From Xanthomonas massiliensis (GTDB taxonomy: Bacteria > Pseudomonadota > Gammaproteobacteria > Xanthomonadales > Xanthomonadaceae), in assembly GCF_900018785.1 (NCBI RefSeq), contig NZ_FCOY01000006.1, positions 992,001 to 1,056,000 on the forward strand: a stretch of DNA of 64,000 nt. The letters run 5' to 3'. Positions 12,492 through 24,943 of this stretch are shown piece by piece. The position numbers were made by a program, and so were the translations under genes. The notes beneath the pieces are model-generated. The model was not told where the DNA came from. It saw nothing but the letters and a program-made list of their open reading frames with translations, and ran no database searches. How positions within the stretch are numbered: position 1 is the first letter of the stretch; every line of letters starts with the position of its first letter.

Positions 12492-14462
12492 TCAGCCGCG
12501 CTTGTTGCGCAGGTTCTCGCCGTAGCGTTCCAGCCATGCCGAGGCGCTGCGCAGCAGGTCGCTGCCCTTGCCGAGCAGCCCGGCCAGCTCCTCCTCCACG
12601 CGTTCGCGGGTGTTGCCTGCCGGCTCCGGCAGCGGCGGCAGGACGTGGGCGAAGTAGGTCTTGTCCAGCAACCGGTGCAGCAGTCGTTCGCCGGCGAACG
12701 GCGTGCCGTTGTTGAGCGTGCGCGCGGCGCGGATCAGCGCGCGCACGTCGTACTGGCTCGGGCTGATGTCGGGGACCTGCTTGGCCAGGCCGAGCAGCGT
12801 GTAGACCGCGATGCGCGCGGTCCTGACCGAGCTTTCCATGGTGAACACCACGTCGTTGGGCGTCTCCACGAACTGGCCGAGCAGGCCCAGGTTGGTGCAG
12901 CCGGCGGGCACCACCTGCGGCCGGTCGCCGGCGGCGCGCGGCATGAACTGGGCGGTGATGTAGGGCATCAGCGCGGTGCGCACCCGGGTGGCGGCCGCGA
13001 TCGCGTCCAGCTGCGCCTCGATGCCCAGGTGGTAGCACAGCTCGGCGAGGATCTCGCGCCCGGTGCAGGCGGGCATGGCCTTCTTCACGTAGTTGCCTTC
13101 GCGGTCCATCAGCAGCGCGTAGACCCACACCACCAGCACGTCGCCGGGCTGGTCGGGGAAATGCGGCTGGCGGTTGACCGTGAAGCTCAGCACCCAGTTC
13201 GAATCGGTGAAGGTGATGACCCCGCCGGTGACGGTCCGGCCCGAGTACGGATCGTTGACGGCCAGCTCGCGGATCTTCTCGGTCAGCGGCGACGGGCGGC
13301 AGGTCAGGGTCGCCGATTCCCACATCGAACGGTCGACGTCGCCGTAGAACTTCTCCGGCCGGCCGAACACCGGCGACTTGGCCGCCAGGTTGCGCCACAG
13401 CGTCCAGTCGCTGCCGGGCCCGGGCTCGCCGCGTCCACGCTCCAGCACCGGCACGGTGTCCAGGTCGCCGTAGGCGGTGCCTTCGGTCATCGAGCCGGTC
13501 AGGGCGAGGACCAGGTCGCCTTCGCCCACCGCGATGGTCTCCTCGCCATCGCGGGTGCGGCAGTGCAGGGCGGTCACCGTGCGCGCCTGCCCGTCGCCGG
13601 CCAGCGCCAGGTCGAGGTCGTGCACGTGCACGCCGAAGCGCACGTTGACGCCCTTGCTTTGCAGCAGGCCCAGCAGCGGCTTCACGAAGCTGTCGTGCTG
13701 GTTGTACTTGGGGAACACCAGCGCGGACATGTCGTTCAGGCCGTCGATGGCGTCCAGGAAGCGGTGCATGTACAGCTTCATCTCCAGCAGGCTCTGCCAG
13801 TTCTCGAAGGCGAACATGGAACGCCAGAAGAACCAGAAGTTGCTCTGCAGGAAGCCTTCGCTGAAGTAGTCCTGGATGGTGAGGTCGTCCAGGTCCTCCT
13901 TGCGCTTGAGCAGCAGGCGCAGCAGTTCCCACTGCTGGGCGCGGCTCAGGCCGAAGGTGGAGAAATCGCGGATCCTGCCGCGCTGGTGCATGAGCCGGGC
14001 CTTGGACCAGTTCGGGTCGGCGTCGTTCACCAGCCGGTACTCATCGAGCACGCTGAAGCCTTCGGGCAGTTCCAGCGCCGGCACGTCCTGGAACATGTCC
14101 CAGAAGTTGTCGTAGTTCCAGTTCATCTCGCGGCCGCCGCGGACGATGTAGCCCTCCTCGGCATTGCCGGCCCCGTCCAGCGAGCCGCCGGCGACCTCCA
14201 GGCTGTCGAACAGGGTGATGTTCCGGCCGGGCATGTGGCCGTCGCGGATCAGGTAGAACGCCGCGGCCAGCCCGGCGATGCCGGTGCCGACGATGTAGGC
14301 CTTGCGCCCGGCGATGCCCGGCGGCGGCAGCGGCCGGTTGCGGGTGTACGGGCCGAGCATGTCCGGCGGCGGCAGGCTGTTGTCCGGCCGGTTGCGCCAG
14401 TAGCCGGTGGAGGCATCGGGGGAATGGTCGAAGGCGGGGACGGGGCGATCGCTCGTGCTCAT
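12492..14462 (-). CDS. ohyA: Oleate hydratase
   Basis: A 656-residue FAD-dependent fatty acid hydratase that adds water to the cis-9 double bond of unsaturated fatty acids, giving 10-hydroxy acids. The dinucleotide-binding motif [17 protein letters not shown] lies near residue 58. The segment [15 protein letters not shown] near residue 110 carries the catalytic glutamate of the family, and the [17 protein letters not shown] region follows. A GAGGAG ribosome site precedes the start at 14462. Such enzymes detoxify host-derived unsaturated fatty acids. Its closeness to the rpf fatty-acid-signal genes may be chance. Confidence 0.93.
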   Translation of the reverse strand: MSTSDRPVPAFDHSPDASTGYWRNRPDNSLPPPDMLGPYTRNRPLPPPGIAGRKAYIVGTGIAGLAAAFYLIRDGHMPGRNITLFDSLEVAGGSLDGAGNAEEGYIVRGGREMNWNYDNFWDMFQDVPALELPEGFSVLDEYRLVNDADPNWSKARLMHQRGRIRDFSTFGLSRAQQWELLRLLLKRKEDLDDLTIQDYFSEGFLQSNFWFFWRSMFAFENWQSLLEMKLYMHRFLDAIDGLNDMSALVFPKYNQHDSFVKPLLGLLQSKGVNVRFGVHVHDLDLALAGDGQARTVTALHCRTRDGEETIAVGEGDLVLALTGSMTEGTAYGDLDTVPVLERGRGEPGPGSDWTLWRNLAAKSPVFGRPEKFYGDVDRSMWESATLTCRPSPLTEKIRELAVNDPYSGRTVTGGVITFTDSNWVLSFTVNRQPHFPDQPGDVLVVWVYALLMDREGNYVKKAMPACTGREILAELCYHLGIEAQLDAIAAATRVRTALMPYITAQFMPRAAGDRPQVVPAGCTNLGLLGQFVETPNDVVFTMESSVRTARIAVYTLLGLAKQVPDISPSQYDVRALIRAARTLNNGTPFAGERLLHRLLDKTYFAHVLPPLPEPAGNTRERVEEELAGLLGKGSDLLRSASAWLERYGENLRNKRG

Positions 14463-14512
14463 CTGCGGCTCCTCGGGAGGGAAGGAAGGCGGGCGCCGCA
14501 GGGACGCGCGCC

Positions 14513-14547
14513 AAAAAAAAATCCCCCGGGGTGTCGGGCCGGGGGAT
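14513..14547 (-). terminator. Rho-independent terminator of the aldehyde dehydrogenase gene
   Basis: Read leftward, a 9-bp stem (ATCCCCCGG / CCGGGGGAT, loop 9 nt) is followed by a run of T residues (nine A on the plus strand at 14513-14521). It lies just after the aldehyde dehydrogenase stop. Confidence 0.92.
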
Positions 14548-14568
14548 CGTTTCGGGCAGGGGCGGCGA

Positions 14569-15960
14569 TCAGAACGCGCCGTCGATGTCCGTCACCGCGA
14601 TCAGCTTGTGGTTGACGAATTCCTTGATGCCCAGGCCGACCAGTTCGCGGCCGTAGCCGGAGCGGCGCACGCCGCCGAAGGGCAGGTCCGCGGCCACGCC
14701 GGTCGGGTGGTTGACGTAGACCATGCCGGTGGAGATCTTCTGCGCCACTTCGACGCCGTGCTTGAGGTCGGTGGTGAACACCGAGCCACCCAGGCCGAAC
14801 GGCGAATCGTTGGCGATGCGGATCGCATCGGCCTCGTCCTTGGCGCGGATGACCTGCGAGACCGGGCCGAAGAACTCCCAGTAGTGCGCCGGATTCTCGT
14901 CGGCCACGTTGCTCAGCAGCACCGGGCGGAAGAACGCACCCTTGGACGGGACCTCGGCGCCGATCACCTCGACCTTGGCGCCATGGGCGACGGCCTGCTT
15001 GACCTGCTCCTCCAGCGTGTCCTTGGCCCCCTGCGAGGACAGCGGGGCGAGGTCGGTGGACGGGTCGAGCGGATCGCCGGCCTTCAGCTTGGCCACGCCG
15101 GCCTTGTACATCTCCAGGAACTTGTCGTAGATCTCGTCGACCACGATGATGCGCTTGGACGAGCAGCAGACCTGGCCGGCGTTCCAGTGGCGGCCGAGCA
15201 CGGCCCACTTGACGGTCTTCTCCAGGTCGGCGTCCTTGAGCACCACGAAGGCGTCGGCACCGCCGAGCTCCATGGTGGACTTCTTCAGCGCCTTGCCCGC
15301 CTCGGCGGCGACCACGGCACCGGCGCCTTCCGAGCCGGTCAGGGCCACGCCCTGCACGCGCGGGTCGTTGATGACCGTGGAGATCTGCGAGCGGGTGAGG
15401 TAGAGGTTCTTGAAGCCGCCTTCCGGCAGGCCGGCGTCGCGGAACAGCTTGTCGAACATCGCCGCGCTCTGCGGCACGTTGGAAGCGTGCTTGAGCACGA
15501 TCACGTTGCCGGCCGCCAGCTGCGGGGCGGCGATGCGCACCACCTGGTAGTACGGGAAGTTCCACGGCTCGATGGCCAGCAGGATGCCCTGCGGCACGTG
15601 CTCGACCCAGCAGTCGGTATAGGACGGATGCTTGCTGGGCAGCTTCTCCGGGGCCAGCAGCTTGCCGGCGTTCTGCGCGTAGTACTCCAGGATCGAGGCC
15701 GACAGCTCCACCTCGGCCTCGGCCTCGGCGAGCAGCTTGCCCATTTCCAGGGTCAGGATCTTGGCGTAGGTGGTGTGGTCCTTGCGCAGCAGATCGGCGG
15801 CCTTCTGCAGGACGGCGCAGCGGTCTGCGAAGCTGACGTCCTTCCACGTGTCGAATGCGGCCTGCGCCTTGTCCAGGGCCTGCTGCACTTCCTGGTCGGT
15901 CGCATCCGGGAAGGTCTTGACGACCTCGCCGGTGAAAGGATTGGTGGTTGCGTATGCCAT
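14569..15960 (-). CDS. NAD(P)-dependent aldehyde dehydrogenase, succinate-semialdehyde dehydrogenase (Sad/YneI) type
   Basis: A 463-residue aldehyde dehydrogenase, the short form typical of the E. coli Sad (YneI) group, likely oxidising succinate semialdehyde to succinate. Seen are the cofactor-binding [11 protein letters not shown] and [11 protein letters not shown] segments, the glutamate in [11 protein letters not shown], the nucleophilic cysteine in NAGQVCCSS and the FGPV motif. The start at 15960 has a GGAG ribosome site. A perfect FNR-type palindrome lies 112-125 bp upstream, so oxygen-linked control is possible. Substrate is inferred from length and resemblance only. Confidence 0.88.
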   Translation of the reverse strand: MAYATTNPFTGEVVKTFPDATDQEVQQALDKAQAAFDTWKDVSFADRCAVLQKAADLLRKDHTTYAKILTLEMGKLLAEAEAEVELSASILEYYAQNAGKLLAPEKLPSKHPSYTDCWVEHVPQGILLAIEPWNFPYYQVVRIAAPQLAAGNVIVLKHASNVPQSAAMFDKLFRDAGLPEGGFKNLYLTRSQISTVINDPRVQGVALTGSEGAGAVVAAEAGKALKKSTMELGGADAFVVLKDADLEKTVKWAVLGRHWNAGQVCCSSKRIIVVDEIYDKFLEMYKAGVAKLKAGDPLDPSTDLAPLSSQGAKDTLEEQVKQAVAHGAKVEVIGAEVPSKGAFFRPVLLSNVADENPAHYWEFFGPVSQVIRAKDEADAIRIANDSPFGLGGSVFTTDLKHGVEVAQKISTGMVYVNHPTGVAADLPFGGVRRSGYGRELVGLGIKEFVNHKLIAVTDIDGAF

Positions 15961-16071
15961 GGTGTTCTCCGTCACTCCTGCGGTTGATGGTTGCCTGGGT
16001 TGTCCACCGACGTACGTGGGGCCAACCGGGGTGTGTGGAGGGATGATGTGCGGGCCCGGACGACGCCGGCC

Positions 16072-16085
16072 TTGATCACGATCAA
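16072..16085. promoter_or_regulatory. Candidate FNR/ANR binding site
   Basis: The sequence TTGATCACGATCAA matches the FNR/ANR consensus TTGAT-N4-ATCAA at every defined position. It lies in the 270-bp gap between the aldehyde dehydrogenase start and the hflD stop. As hflD reads toward it, the aldehyde dehydrogenase promoter is the only obvious target. A palindrome of this size can arise by chance. Confidence 0.5.
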
Positions 16086-16230
16086 GCCTGGTCCGCTCCG
16101 ACAGCCAGTCTTCACGCCAAGGCGCGAGGGGGGTGCCGGAGCACCCAGCCATGATCGGCGCCCTTGGTTGACGATTCGGTGAAACTTCCGTCAGGCGATC
16201 GTGACCGGGAGGGAGGCGATGGCCCGCCGT

Positions 16231-16845
16231 TCAGCGCAGCTGGCGTGCGATCGCCTCGCCCATGGCCCGGCGCAAGAACAGGAAGTCCCAGAGGTTGCCG
16301 CCGAGCTGGCGCCACAGCACCGCCGAGCGCAGCGCGGCCATGAGCAGGGCGCGGATTTCCGAGACGACCCCGGCCTGGCCGAGGTAGTGCGGGTTGCCCT
16401 GCACCATGATCCGCGGGCGCAGCTGGCTGACGGTGTCGGTGTACAGCCGGCCCAGCGCCGACAGTACGTCCGGATGGGCCGGGTCGCCCAGCGTGCGGGC
16501 CTGCTCGGCGATGCGCGAGACGCCCTGGCCCACGGCATGGGCGGTGCCGGCGGTGCGGGTGAAGCGCCGTTCCAGCTGCAGCACCGCCAGCGCCAGGCGC
16601 GGCAGGGCGACGTCCTGGCCGCGATTACCGAGATAGTCGGACAGCAGTTTCAGTCCGGGCGCCACGTCGCTGGCGCGGCCGTAGACCGCGGCCGGGGAGT
16701 CGGCGTCGATGCGGAACACGCTCTCCATCGCGGTGCGCACCACGGCGGCGTCGGACTGGCCGGTCTCGGCGACGCGCCGGACCTCGCGCAGGCACTGGGC
16801 CACGCCGGCCAGCGCCAGCACCCGTTCGTCCATGGGAAAACTCAT
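16231..16845 (-). CDS. hflD: HflD, high-frequency lysogenisation protein homologue
   Basis: A 204-residue helical protein matching the HflD family in length and in the segments [18 protein letters not shown] and [19 protein letters not shown]. In E. coli HflD is a peripheral inner-membrane protein that affects phage lambda CII stability; its housekeeping role is unclear. Its ATG overlaps the mnmA stop by one base, and the order nudJ-mnmA-hflD is the same as in E. coli, which supports the assignment. Confidence 0.9.
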   Translation of the reverse strand: MSFPMDERVLALAGVAQCLREVRRVAETGQSDAAVVRTAMESVFRIDADSPAAVYGRASDVAPGLKLLSDYLGNRGQDVALPRLALAVLQLERRFTRTAGTAHAVGQGVSRIAEQARTLGDPAHPDVLSALGRLYTDTVSQLRPRIMVQGNPHYLGQAGVVSEIRALLMAALRSAVLWRQLGGNLWDFLFLRRAMGEAIARQLR

Positions 16846-18032
16846 CAGGCCACCTGTGTAGTCGCAAGGGAAAGGTCATGGCCGGCCAGGCGGCGCTCGA
16901 TCGGGGCATCGGTGGCGGCGATCACCGCCCCGCCCAGGCACTCCTGGCCGGCGTACAGCACCAGCGACTGCCCGGGCGTCACCGCGCGCTGGCGGCGGGC
17001 GAAGCGCACGGCCAGGCTGCCGTCGTCGAGCACGCTCACCTGGCAGGGCTCGTCGGCCTGGCGGTAGCGGCTCTGCGCGGTGCAGTCGAAGCGGCGGGCC
17101 GGCGGGGCGCCGGCCACCCAGTGCGCGGCCTCGGTGCGGCACTGCTGCGACATCAGGTAGGGGCTGTCGCGGTCCTGGTCCACGTACAGCACGTTGCCGG
17201 CCACGTCCTTGCCGACCACGTACCACGGCGCCGCCGGGCGGCCGCGCACGCCGCCGATGTTGAGCCCCTCGCGCTGGCCGAGGGTGAAATAGAACACGCC
17301 GGGATGCTCGCCGATGCGGGTCCCGTCCGGATCGCGCAGCTCGCCGGTGCGCGCCGGCAGGTACTGGCCGAGGAAGCTGCGGAAATCGCGCTCGCCGATG
17401 AAGCAGATGCCGGTGGAATCCTTCTTGGCCCAGGTCGGCAGGCCGGCATCGGCGGCGATGCGCCGCAACTGCGGCTTTTCCAGCCCGCCGATCGGGAACA
17501 GCGTGGCGGCCAGCTGGGCCTGGCCCAGCTGGTGCAGGAAATAGCTCTGGTCCTTGCCGCGGTCGGCGCCGCGCAACAGCCGCCAGCGCCCGCCGTGGCG
17601 ATTCACCCGGGCATAGTGGCCGGTGGCGATGTGCTCGGCCCCCAGCTCGCGCGCCGCATCGAGGAAGTGCTTGAACTTGACCTCGCGGTTGCACAGCACG
17701 TCCGGGTTGGGCGTGCGCCCGGCGGCATATTCGGCCAGGAAGTGCTCGAACACGCCGCTCCAGTATTCGCGCGAGAAGTCGCGGAAATGGAAGGGGATGC
17801 CGAGCAGCCCGCACACCGCCACCGCGTCGCGGCGGTCGTCCTCGGCGCGGCATCCGCTCCTGGCCGCCGCCGTCGCGTCCCCGGCGCGTGCCTGCGCCTG
17901 CGCATCGCCGTCGTCGGACCAGTTCTGCATGAACAGTCCGGCGACGGATTCCCCCGCGCGCGCCAGGGTCCAGGCAGCGACGGAGGAATCCACGCCGCCG
18001 GAGACGCCGACCACGATCCGCGGCGTGCTCAC
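16845..18032 (-). CDS. mnmA: MnmA, tRNA-specific 2-thiouridylase
   Basis: A 395-residue enzyme that thiolates uridine 34 of tRNA-Lys, -Glu and -Gln using ATP and a sulfur relay. The PP-loop SGGVDSS is at the N-terminus; the catalytic cysteines lie in [14 protein letters not shown] and [11 protein letters not shown]. The GTG start at 18032 overlaps the stop of the Nudix gene (GTGA). Compared with E. coli MnmA there is an alanine-rich insertion of about 14 residues after the NWSDDGDA segment, a low-complexity addition in a surface region. Confidence 0.95.
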   Translation of the reverse strand: MSTPRIVVGVSGGVDSSVAAWTLARAGESVAGLFMQNWSDDGDAQAQARAGDATAAARSGCRAEDDRRDAVAVCGLLGIPFHFRDFSREYWSGVFEHFLAEYAAGRTPNPDVLCNREVKFKHFLDAARELGAEHIATGHYARVNRHGGRWRLLRGADRGKDQSYFLHQLGQAQLAATLFPIGGLEKPQLRRIAADAGLPTWAKKDSTGICFIGERDFRSFLGQYLPARTGELRDPDGTRIGEHPGVFYFTLGQREGLNIGGVRGRPAAPWYVVGKDVAGNVLYVDQDRDSPYLMSQQCRTEAAHWVAGAPPARRFDCTAQSRYRQADEPCQVSVLDDGSLAVRFARRQRAVTPGQSLVLYAGQECLGGAVIAATDAPIERRLAGHDLSLATTQVA

Positions 18033-18499
18033 GGCAACCGCCTCAGCAGCGAAAGCGGCTGGCGGCTGCCGGCCATCCAGTCGGCCACGGCCTGCCACAC
18101 CAGGGGACTGCGCAGGCGCGTGCCGGCCTCGCGCAGCGCCTGCGGCGTCATCCACAGCGCGCGGACGATGCCGGCGTCCAGGGCGCGCGCCGGATCGTGC
18201 GAGAGTGCCTCGGCGGCCATGACGAAGCGCAGGAAATCGTGCCCGTCCGGCGCACGCCACTGGTACACGCCGACCAGCGCGGTGGGGCGCACGGTCCAGG
18301 CGGTTTCCTCCAGGGTCTCGCGCACTGCCGCCTCGATGAGGCTTTCGTCCGGTTCCAGGTGGCCGGCCGGCTGGTTGAGCACCAGGCGCCCGCCCTTGGA
18401 CTCCTCCACCAGCAACAGCCTGCCGTCGCGGGCCACGACGGTGGCCACGGTGGCTTCCGGGCGCCAGCGCTCGGTGGGGGCGGTCGTGAGGGGTTCCAT
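18029..18499 (-). CDS. nudJ: Nudix hydrolase, NudJ-like phosphatase
   Basis: A 156-residue Nudix protein with the box [20 protein letters not shown] at about residues 47-66; the final box glycine is alanine (EETAW), as in some members. NudJ of E. coli hydrolyses nucleoside di- and triphosphates and the thiamin precursor HMP-PP. The gene order nudJ-mnmA-hflD equals that of E. coli. The 4-bp overlap with mnmA shows a shared transcript. Substrate is inferred from synteny. Confidence 0.88.
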   Translation of the reverse strand: MEPLTTAPTERWRPEATVATVVARDGRLLLVEESKGGRLVLNQPAGHLEPDESLIEAAVRETLEETAWTVRPTALVGVYQWRAPDGHDFLRFVMAAEALSHDPARALDAGIVRALWMTPQALREAGTRLRSPLVWQAVADWMAGSRQPLSLLRRLP

Positions 18500-18592
18500 G
18501 TCGGACTAATGGGGACTGAAGCGCGTGCCGGCAAGCGGCCGCAGGACGGGAAATTGTGCGGTCCCGGCGACGGAACGTCCAATCGCCGGACT

Positions 18593-18598
18593 TATAAT
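18593..18598 (+). promoter_or_regulatory. -10 box of clpS, probable leaderless transcript
   Basis: A consensus TATAAT ends six bases before the clpS ATG. Transcription starting about seven bases after a -10 box would begin at the ATG itself. No ribosome-binding site can fit, so the mRNA is probably leaderless. No clear -35 box is visible. Confidence 0.65.
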
Positions 18599-18604
18599 CC
18601 ACGC

Positions 18605-18925
18605 ATGCCCCGCGAAACCTCCCCCGACATGGACCACGGCCTGGCCGTGGAAACCGGCAAGCCGGAAGTCGCCCCGCCGCCGATGTACCAGGTGCTGCTG
18701 CTCAACGACGACTACACGCCGATGGACTTCGTCGTGGCCGTGCTGCAGCAGTTCTTCGCCCTGGACCTGGAGAAGGCCACCCAGGTGATGCTGCACGTGC
18801 ATACCCGCGGGCGCGGGGTGTGCGGGGTGTTCACCCGCGAGGTGGCCGAGTCCAAGGTCGCCCAGGTCAACGAGTTTGCGCGGATGAACCAGCATCCGCT
18901 GCTGTGCACGATGGAGCGCCTGTAG
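18605..18925 (+). CDS. clpS: ClpS, N-degron adaptor of ClpAP
   Basis: A 106-residue adaptor that binds proteins with destabilising N-terminal residues and delivers them to ClpA. The family core [17 protein letters not shown] is intact, with the Asn-Asp-Asp and Met residues that line the N-degron pocket, then [21 protein letters not shown]. The flexible N-terminal extension needed to engage ClpA is present. An in-frame ATG at 18629 exists, but the 18605 start matches close homologues. clpA follows after 115 bp, and the aminoacyl-transferase gene aat is nearby on the other strand. Confidence 0.97.
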   Translation: MPRETSPDMDHGLAVETGKPEVAPPPMYQVLLLNDDYTPMDFVVAVLQQFFALDLEKATQVMLHVHTRGRGVCGVFTREVAESKVAQVNEFARMNQHPLLCTMERL

Positions 18926-19040
18926 CGGCGGCGCGACGTTCGGGATCGCGCTAACGCCATCTGAACGCCGGATTCCGGTAGGGTTGTGGAAAACGCGGAA
19001 ACAGGCCGCATATTGTCCGCAATCGCCGTCGGAGTGATCC

Positions 19041-21323
<2,283 letters not shown>

Positions 21324-21332
21324 CGGGCACGG

Positions 21333-21365
21333 AAAAACCCGCGGCGGGCCTGGCCCGCCGCGGGT
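21333..21365. terminator. Shared terminator of clpA and infA
   Basis: A near-perfect hairpin with 13-14-bp arms (ACCCGCGGCGGGCC) and a tiny loop lies between the convergent genes. On the minus strand it ends in TTTTT, a good terminator for infA; on the plus strand the T-run is missing, so clpA termination would rely on the stem alone. Confidence 0.85.
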
Positions 21366-21425
21366 CGTGTTCCGTTCCAGGCGAGGGCGGCCGCGGGGCC
21401 GCCGCTGCGCAAGCGCCTGCGGCGC

Positions 21426-21644
21426 TTACTTCATGCGGTAGGTGATGCGGCCCTTGGTCAGGTCGTAGGGCGTCATTTCGACCTTGACCCGGTCGCCGGT
21501 CAGGATGCGGATGTAGTTCTTGCGCATGCGGCCGGAGATGTGGGCGATGATCTCGTGCCCGTTCTCGAGCCTGACCCGGAAGGTGGTGTTGGGCAGCGTT
21601 TCGCTGACGGTGCCCTCGAATTCGATGGAATCGTCTTTCGACAT
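21426..21644 (-). CDS. infA: Translation initiation factor IF-1
   Basis: A 72-residue protein with the S1/OB-fold sequence of IF-1: [19 protein letters not shown] at the start and [13 protein letters not shown] at the end. It binds the ribosomal A site during initiation. The length matches the family exactly. It lies downstream of aat on the same strand, as in E. coli where the infA-aat-clpA-clpS neighbourhood is also conserved. Confidence 0.98.
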   Translation of the reverse strand: MSKDDSIEFEGTVSETLPNTTFRVRLENGHEIIAHISGRMRKNYIRILTGDRVKVEMTPYDLTKGRITYRMK

Positions 21645-21724
21645 GTAATCCTGTGCGATTGGTCGCGGACGGGCCGGGAAGGCCCAGAAGAACGGAAATT
21701 TTACGCGCCTGCCGGTTCGGACGC

Positions 21725-21744
21725 AAAAAGCCCGCGGCGCGGGG
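21725..21744 (-). terminator. Terminator of aat
   Basis: Read leftward, a short GC-rich stem (CCCGC / GCGGG) is followed by CTTTTTGC immediately after the aat stop codon. It is a small but typical intrinsic terminator that leaves infA with its own promoter. Confidence 0.65.
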
Positions 21745-21745
21745 T

Positions 21746-22510
21746 TCAGGTGCCTGCCGCGGCGGTCGCGGGATCCCGGGCCAGCAGGCCTGCCGCCAGG
21801 GTGCCGAAGCGGGTGCGCCAGGGGCCGGGCGCGTCGGTCGATCGCACCAGCGGGGCGATCGCGGCCAGGAACCCGGCACGCGGCATGCGCCGCGCGCCCA
21901 GTCGCACCAGGTGCGGGTTCTTCACCTGGGCATCGATCAACGGCCAGCCCCAGCCATGCAGGCGCAGCGCCAGCGCGGCCAGGGCGACCTTGGAGCCGCC
22001 GCTGCGCGCGCTGAACATGCTCTCGCCGAAGAACATCCGGCCGATCGCCACGCCGTACAGGCCGCCGACCAGCGCCTGGCCGTCGCGGACCTCGATCGAA
22101 TGGGCGTGGCCGTGTTCGTGCAGGGCCAGGTAGGCATCGCGCATGCCGGCGGTGATCCAGGTGCCGTCCTGGCCCGGGCGCGGCGTGCCGGCGCAGGCGT
22201 CGATCACCGCGGCGAAGTCGGTGTCGGCGACGACCTGCCAGCGGCTGTGGCGCAGGCCGCGGCGGAAGCGCGAGGACAGGTGCACCGCGCCGGTGTCGAA
22301 CACGGTGCGCGGATCCGGCGACCACCACAGGATCGGCTGGCCGGCGGAGAACCACGGGAAGATGCCGCCGGCATAGGCGTTGAGCAGGCGCGGCACCGAC
22401 AGGTCGCCGCCGACGGCGAGCAGCCCGTCGGGCTCGCGCAGGGCGCATCCGGCGGGCGGGAACGGCGCGCGCGGATCGGCGTCGAGCAGGTAGGGAAGCG
22501 AGCGGGCCAT
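21746..22510 (-). CDS. aat: Leucyl/phenylalanyl-tRNA-protein transferase
   Basis: A 254-residue transferase that adds Leu or Phe from tRNA to proteins with N-terminal Arg or Lys, creating N-degrons for ClpS-ClpAP. Family segments are [40 protein letters not shown] and [19 protein letters not shown]. Its proximity to clpS-clpA places the whole pathway in one neighbourhood. The C-terminus carries an alanine-rich tail. Confidence 0.97.
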   Translation of the reverse strand: MARSLPYLLDADPRAPFPPAGCALREPDGLLAVGGDLSVPRLLNAYAGGIFPWFSAGQPILWWSPDPRTVFDTGAVHLSSRFRRGLRHSRWQVVADTDFAAVIDACAGTPRPGQDGTWITAGMRDAYLALHEHGHAHSIEVRDGQALVGGLYGVAIGRMFFGESMFSARSGGSKVALAALALRLHGWGWPLIDAQVKNPHLVRLGARRMPRAGFLAAIAPLVRSTDAPGPWRTRFGTLAAGLLARDPATAAAGT

Positions 22511-22544
22511 CGCGGCGATTGTAGGCGCCGGGGCCGTTCGCGGC

Positions 22545-23684
22545 TCAGTCGGCCGGTGCCGCCTCGGCCCGGAACGGCGAATGCCGCGCCAGCCGCCCGG
22601 CGCGGGCGCGCACCTCGTCCGCTTCCTCGGCGCACCAGCGTTCCAGGGCCGGGCGGAATTCCTGGTCGGCGATCCAGTGGCGGCTGTGCACGATCGCCGG
22701 CAGGAAGCCGCGCGCGATCTTGTGCTCGCCCTGCGCGCCGGGCTCGAACCGGGACAGGCCGTGGCGCAGGCAGTACTCGATGCCCTGGTAGTAGCAGGTC
22801 TCGAAGTGCAGGCCGGGCAGGGGCGCGCCGCCCCAGTAGCGGCCGTACAGGGTGTCGCCGCCGCGCAGGCACAGGGCGCCGGCGACCGGGGTCGCGCCGG
22901 CGAAGGCCATGAAGATCACCAGCGCTTCGGGCATCCGCCGCGCCAGGTGGTCGAGGAAGGCACGGGTCAGCGCCGGGGCGTTGCCGTATTCGCGGAAGGT
23001 GTCCAGGTAGAAGCCGTACATCGCGTCCAGCACCGCCGCGTCGGCCTGGTCGCCATGGAACTGGCGCACGACGATGCCCGCGCGCGCGACCCGGGCGCGT
23101 TCCTGGCGGATGTTCTTGCGGTGCTTGTGGTCCATCGCGGCCAGGCAGTCGTCGAACGTGCGCCACGCGCCGGGATTGCGCCAGTGGAACTGCACGTCGA
23201 TGCGCGCCAGCCAGTCCGGGGGAAAGGCGGCGTCCTCGCCGGCATCGGGGAAATTGACGTGCGCCGAGGACCAGCCGCGCGCGTCCACGTGCGCGGCCAT
23301 GGCCTGCAGCAGCGCGGCGCGGTCGGCCGGGTCCGGGGCCAGCAGGCGCGGGCCGGTGACCGGCGTGTACGGCACCGCGCACAGCCATTTCGGGAAGTAG
23401 TCCTGGCCGTACCGCGCCCAGGCATGGGCCCAGGCGTGGTCGAACACGAACTCGCCGTGCGAATTGGTCTTGACGTAGCCGGGCGCGGCGGCGCGCAGGC
23501 GCCCGCCGTCCCAGAGCGTGGCATGGTGCGGCTGCCAGCCCCAGTCCGGGCGCAGGCAGCCGGTCTGCTCGAGCCCGGACAGGAACGCGTGGCGCACGAA
23601 CGGGTGGGTACCGTCGTGCAGGCCGTCCCAGGCCTGCGCCGGGATCTCGTCGAGCCGCTCGATCCAGCGCACCGTGGCGGACAT
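22545..23684 (-). CDS. FemAB/GNAT-like putative acyltransferase (DUF482 family)
   Basis: A 379-residue protein of the FemAB-like family formerly called DUF482 or peptidogalycan biosynthesis/recognition. Visible family features are the segment HPFVRHAFLSGLEQTGC, the motif DHKHRKNIRQER and the C-terminal FEPGAQGEHKIARGFLP, which is strongly conserved. The fold suggests aminoacyl- or acyl-group transfer, but no substrate is established. It lies 34 bp upstream of aat and 38 bp downstream of trxB on the same strand, so a trxB-orf-aat transcription unit is likely. Confidence 0.85.
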   Translation of the reverse strand: MSATVRWIERLDEIPAQAWDGLHDGTHPFVRHAFLSGLEQTGCLRPDWGWQPHHATLWDGGRLRAAAPGYVKTNSHGEFVFDHAWAHAWARYGQDYFPKWLCAVPYTPVTGPRLLAPDPADRAALLQAMAAHVDARGWSSAHVNFPDAGEDAAFPPDWLARIDVQFHWRNPGAWRTFDDCLAAMDHKHRKNIRQERARVARAGIVVRQFHGDQADAAVLDAMYGFYLDTFREYGNAPALTRAFLDHLARRMPEALVIFMAFAGATPVAGALCLRGGDTLYGRYWGGAPLPGLHFETCYYQGIEYCLRHGLSRFEPGAQGEHKIARGFLPAIVHSRHWIADQEFRPALERWCAEEADEVRARAGRLARHSPFRAEAAPAD

Positions 23685-23722
23685 GCGCGCTCCGGCCTGC
23701 CTGGTCCCGGCGCCGGGGCCGC

Positions 23723-24778
<1,056 letters not shown>

Positions 24779-24943
24779 TTATCAAGCATCGACGGCTGCA
24801 ACGGCGTGGCCCACCGGTGGCCCTGGCACGGTGCCGCCGCGCCGGCCGCGGCTCGTGCCCGGATTGGCCGGTCGCGGCTGAAAGCCAGGTCCATTTCGTT
24901 TATTATCAATCGCTAACGCAATATTTCTGAGGTTGGATCAAGG

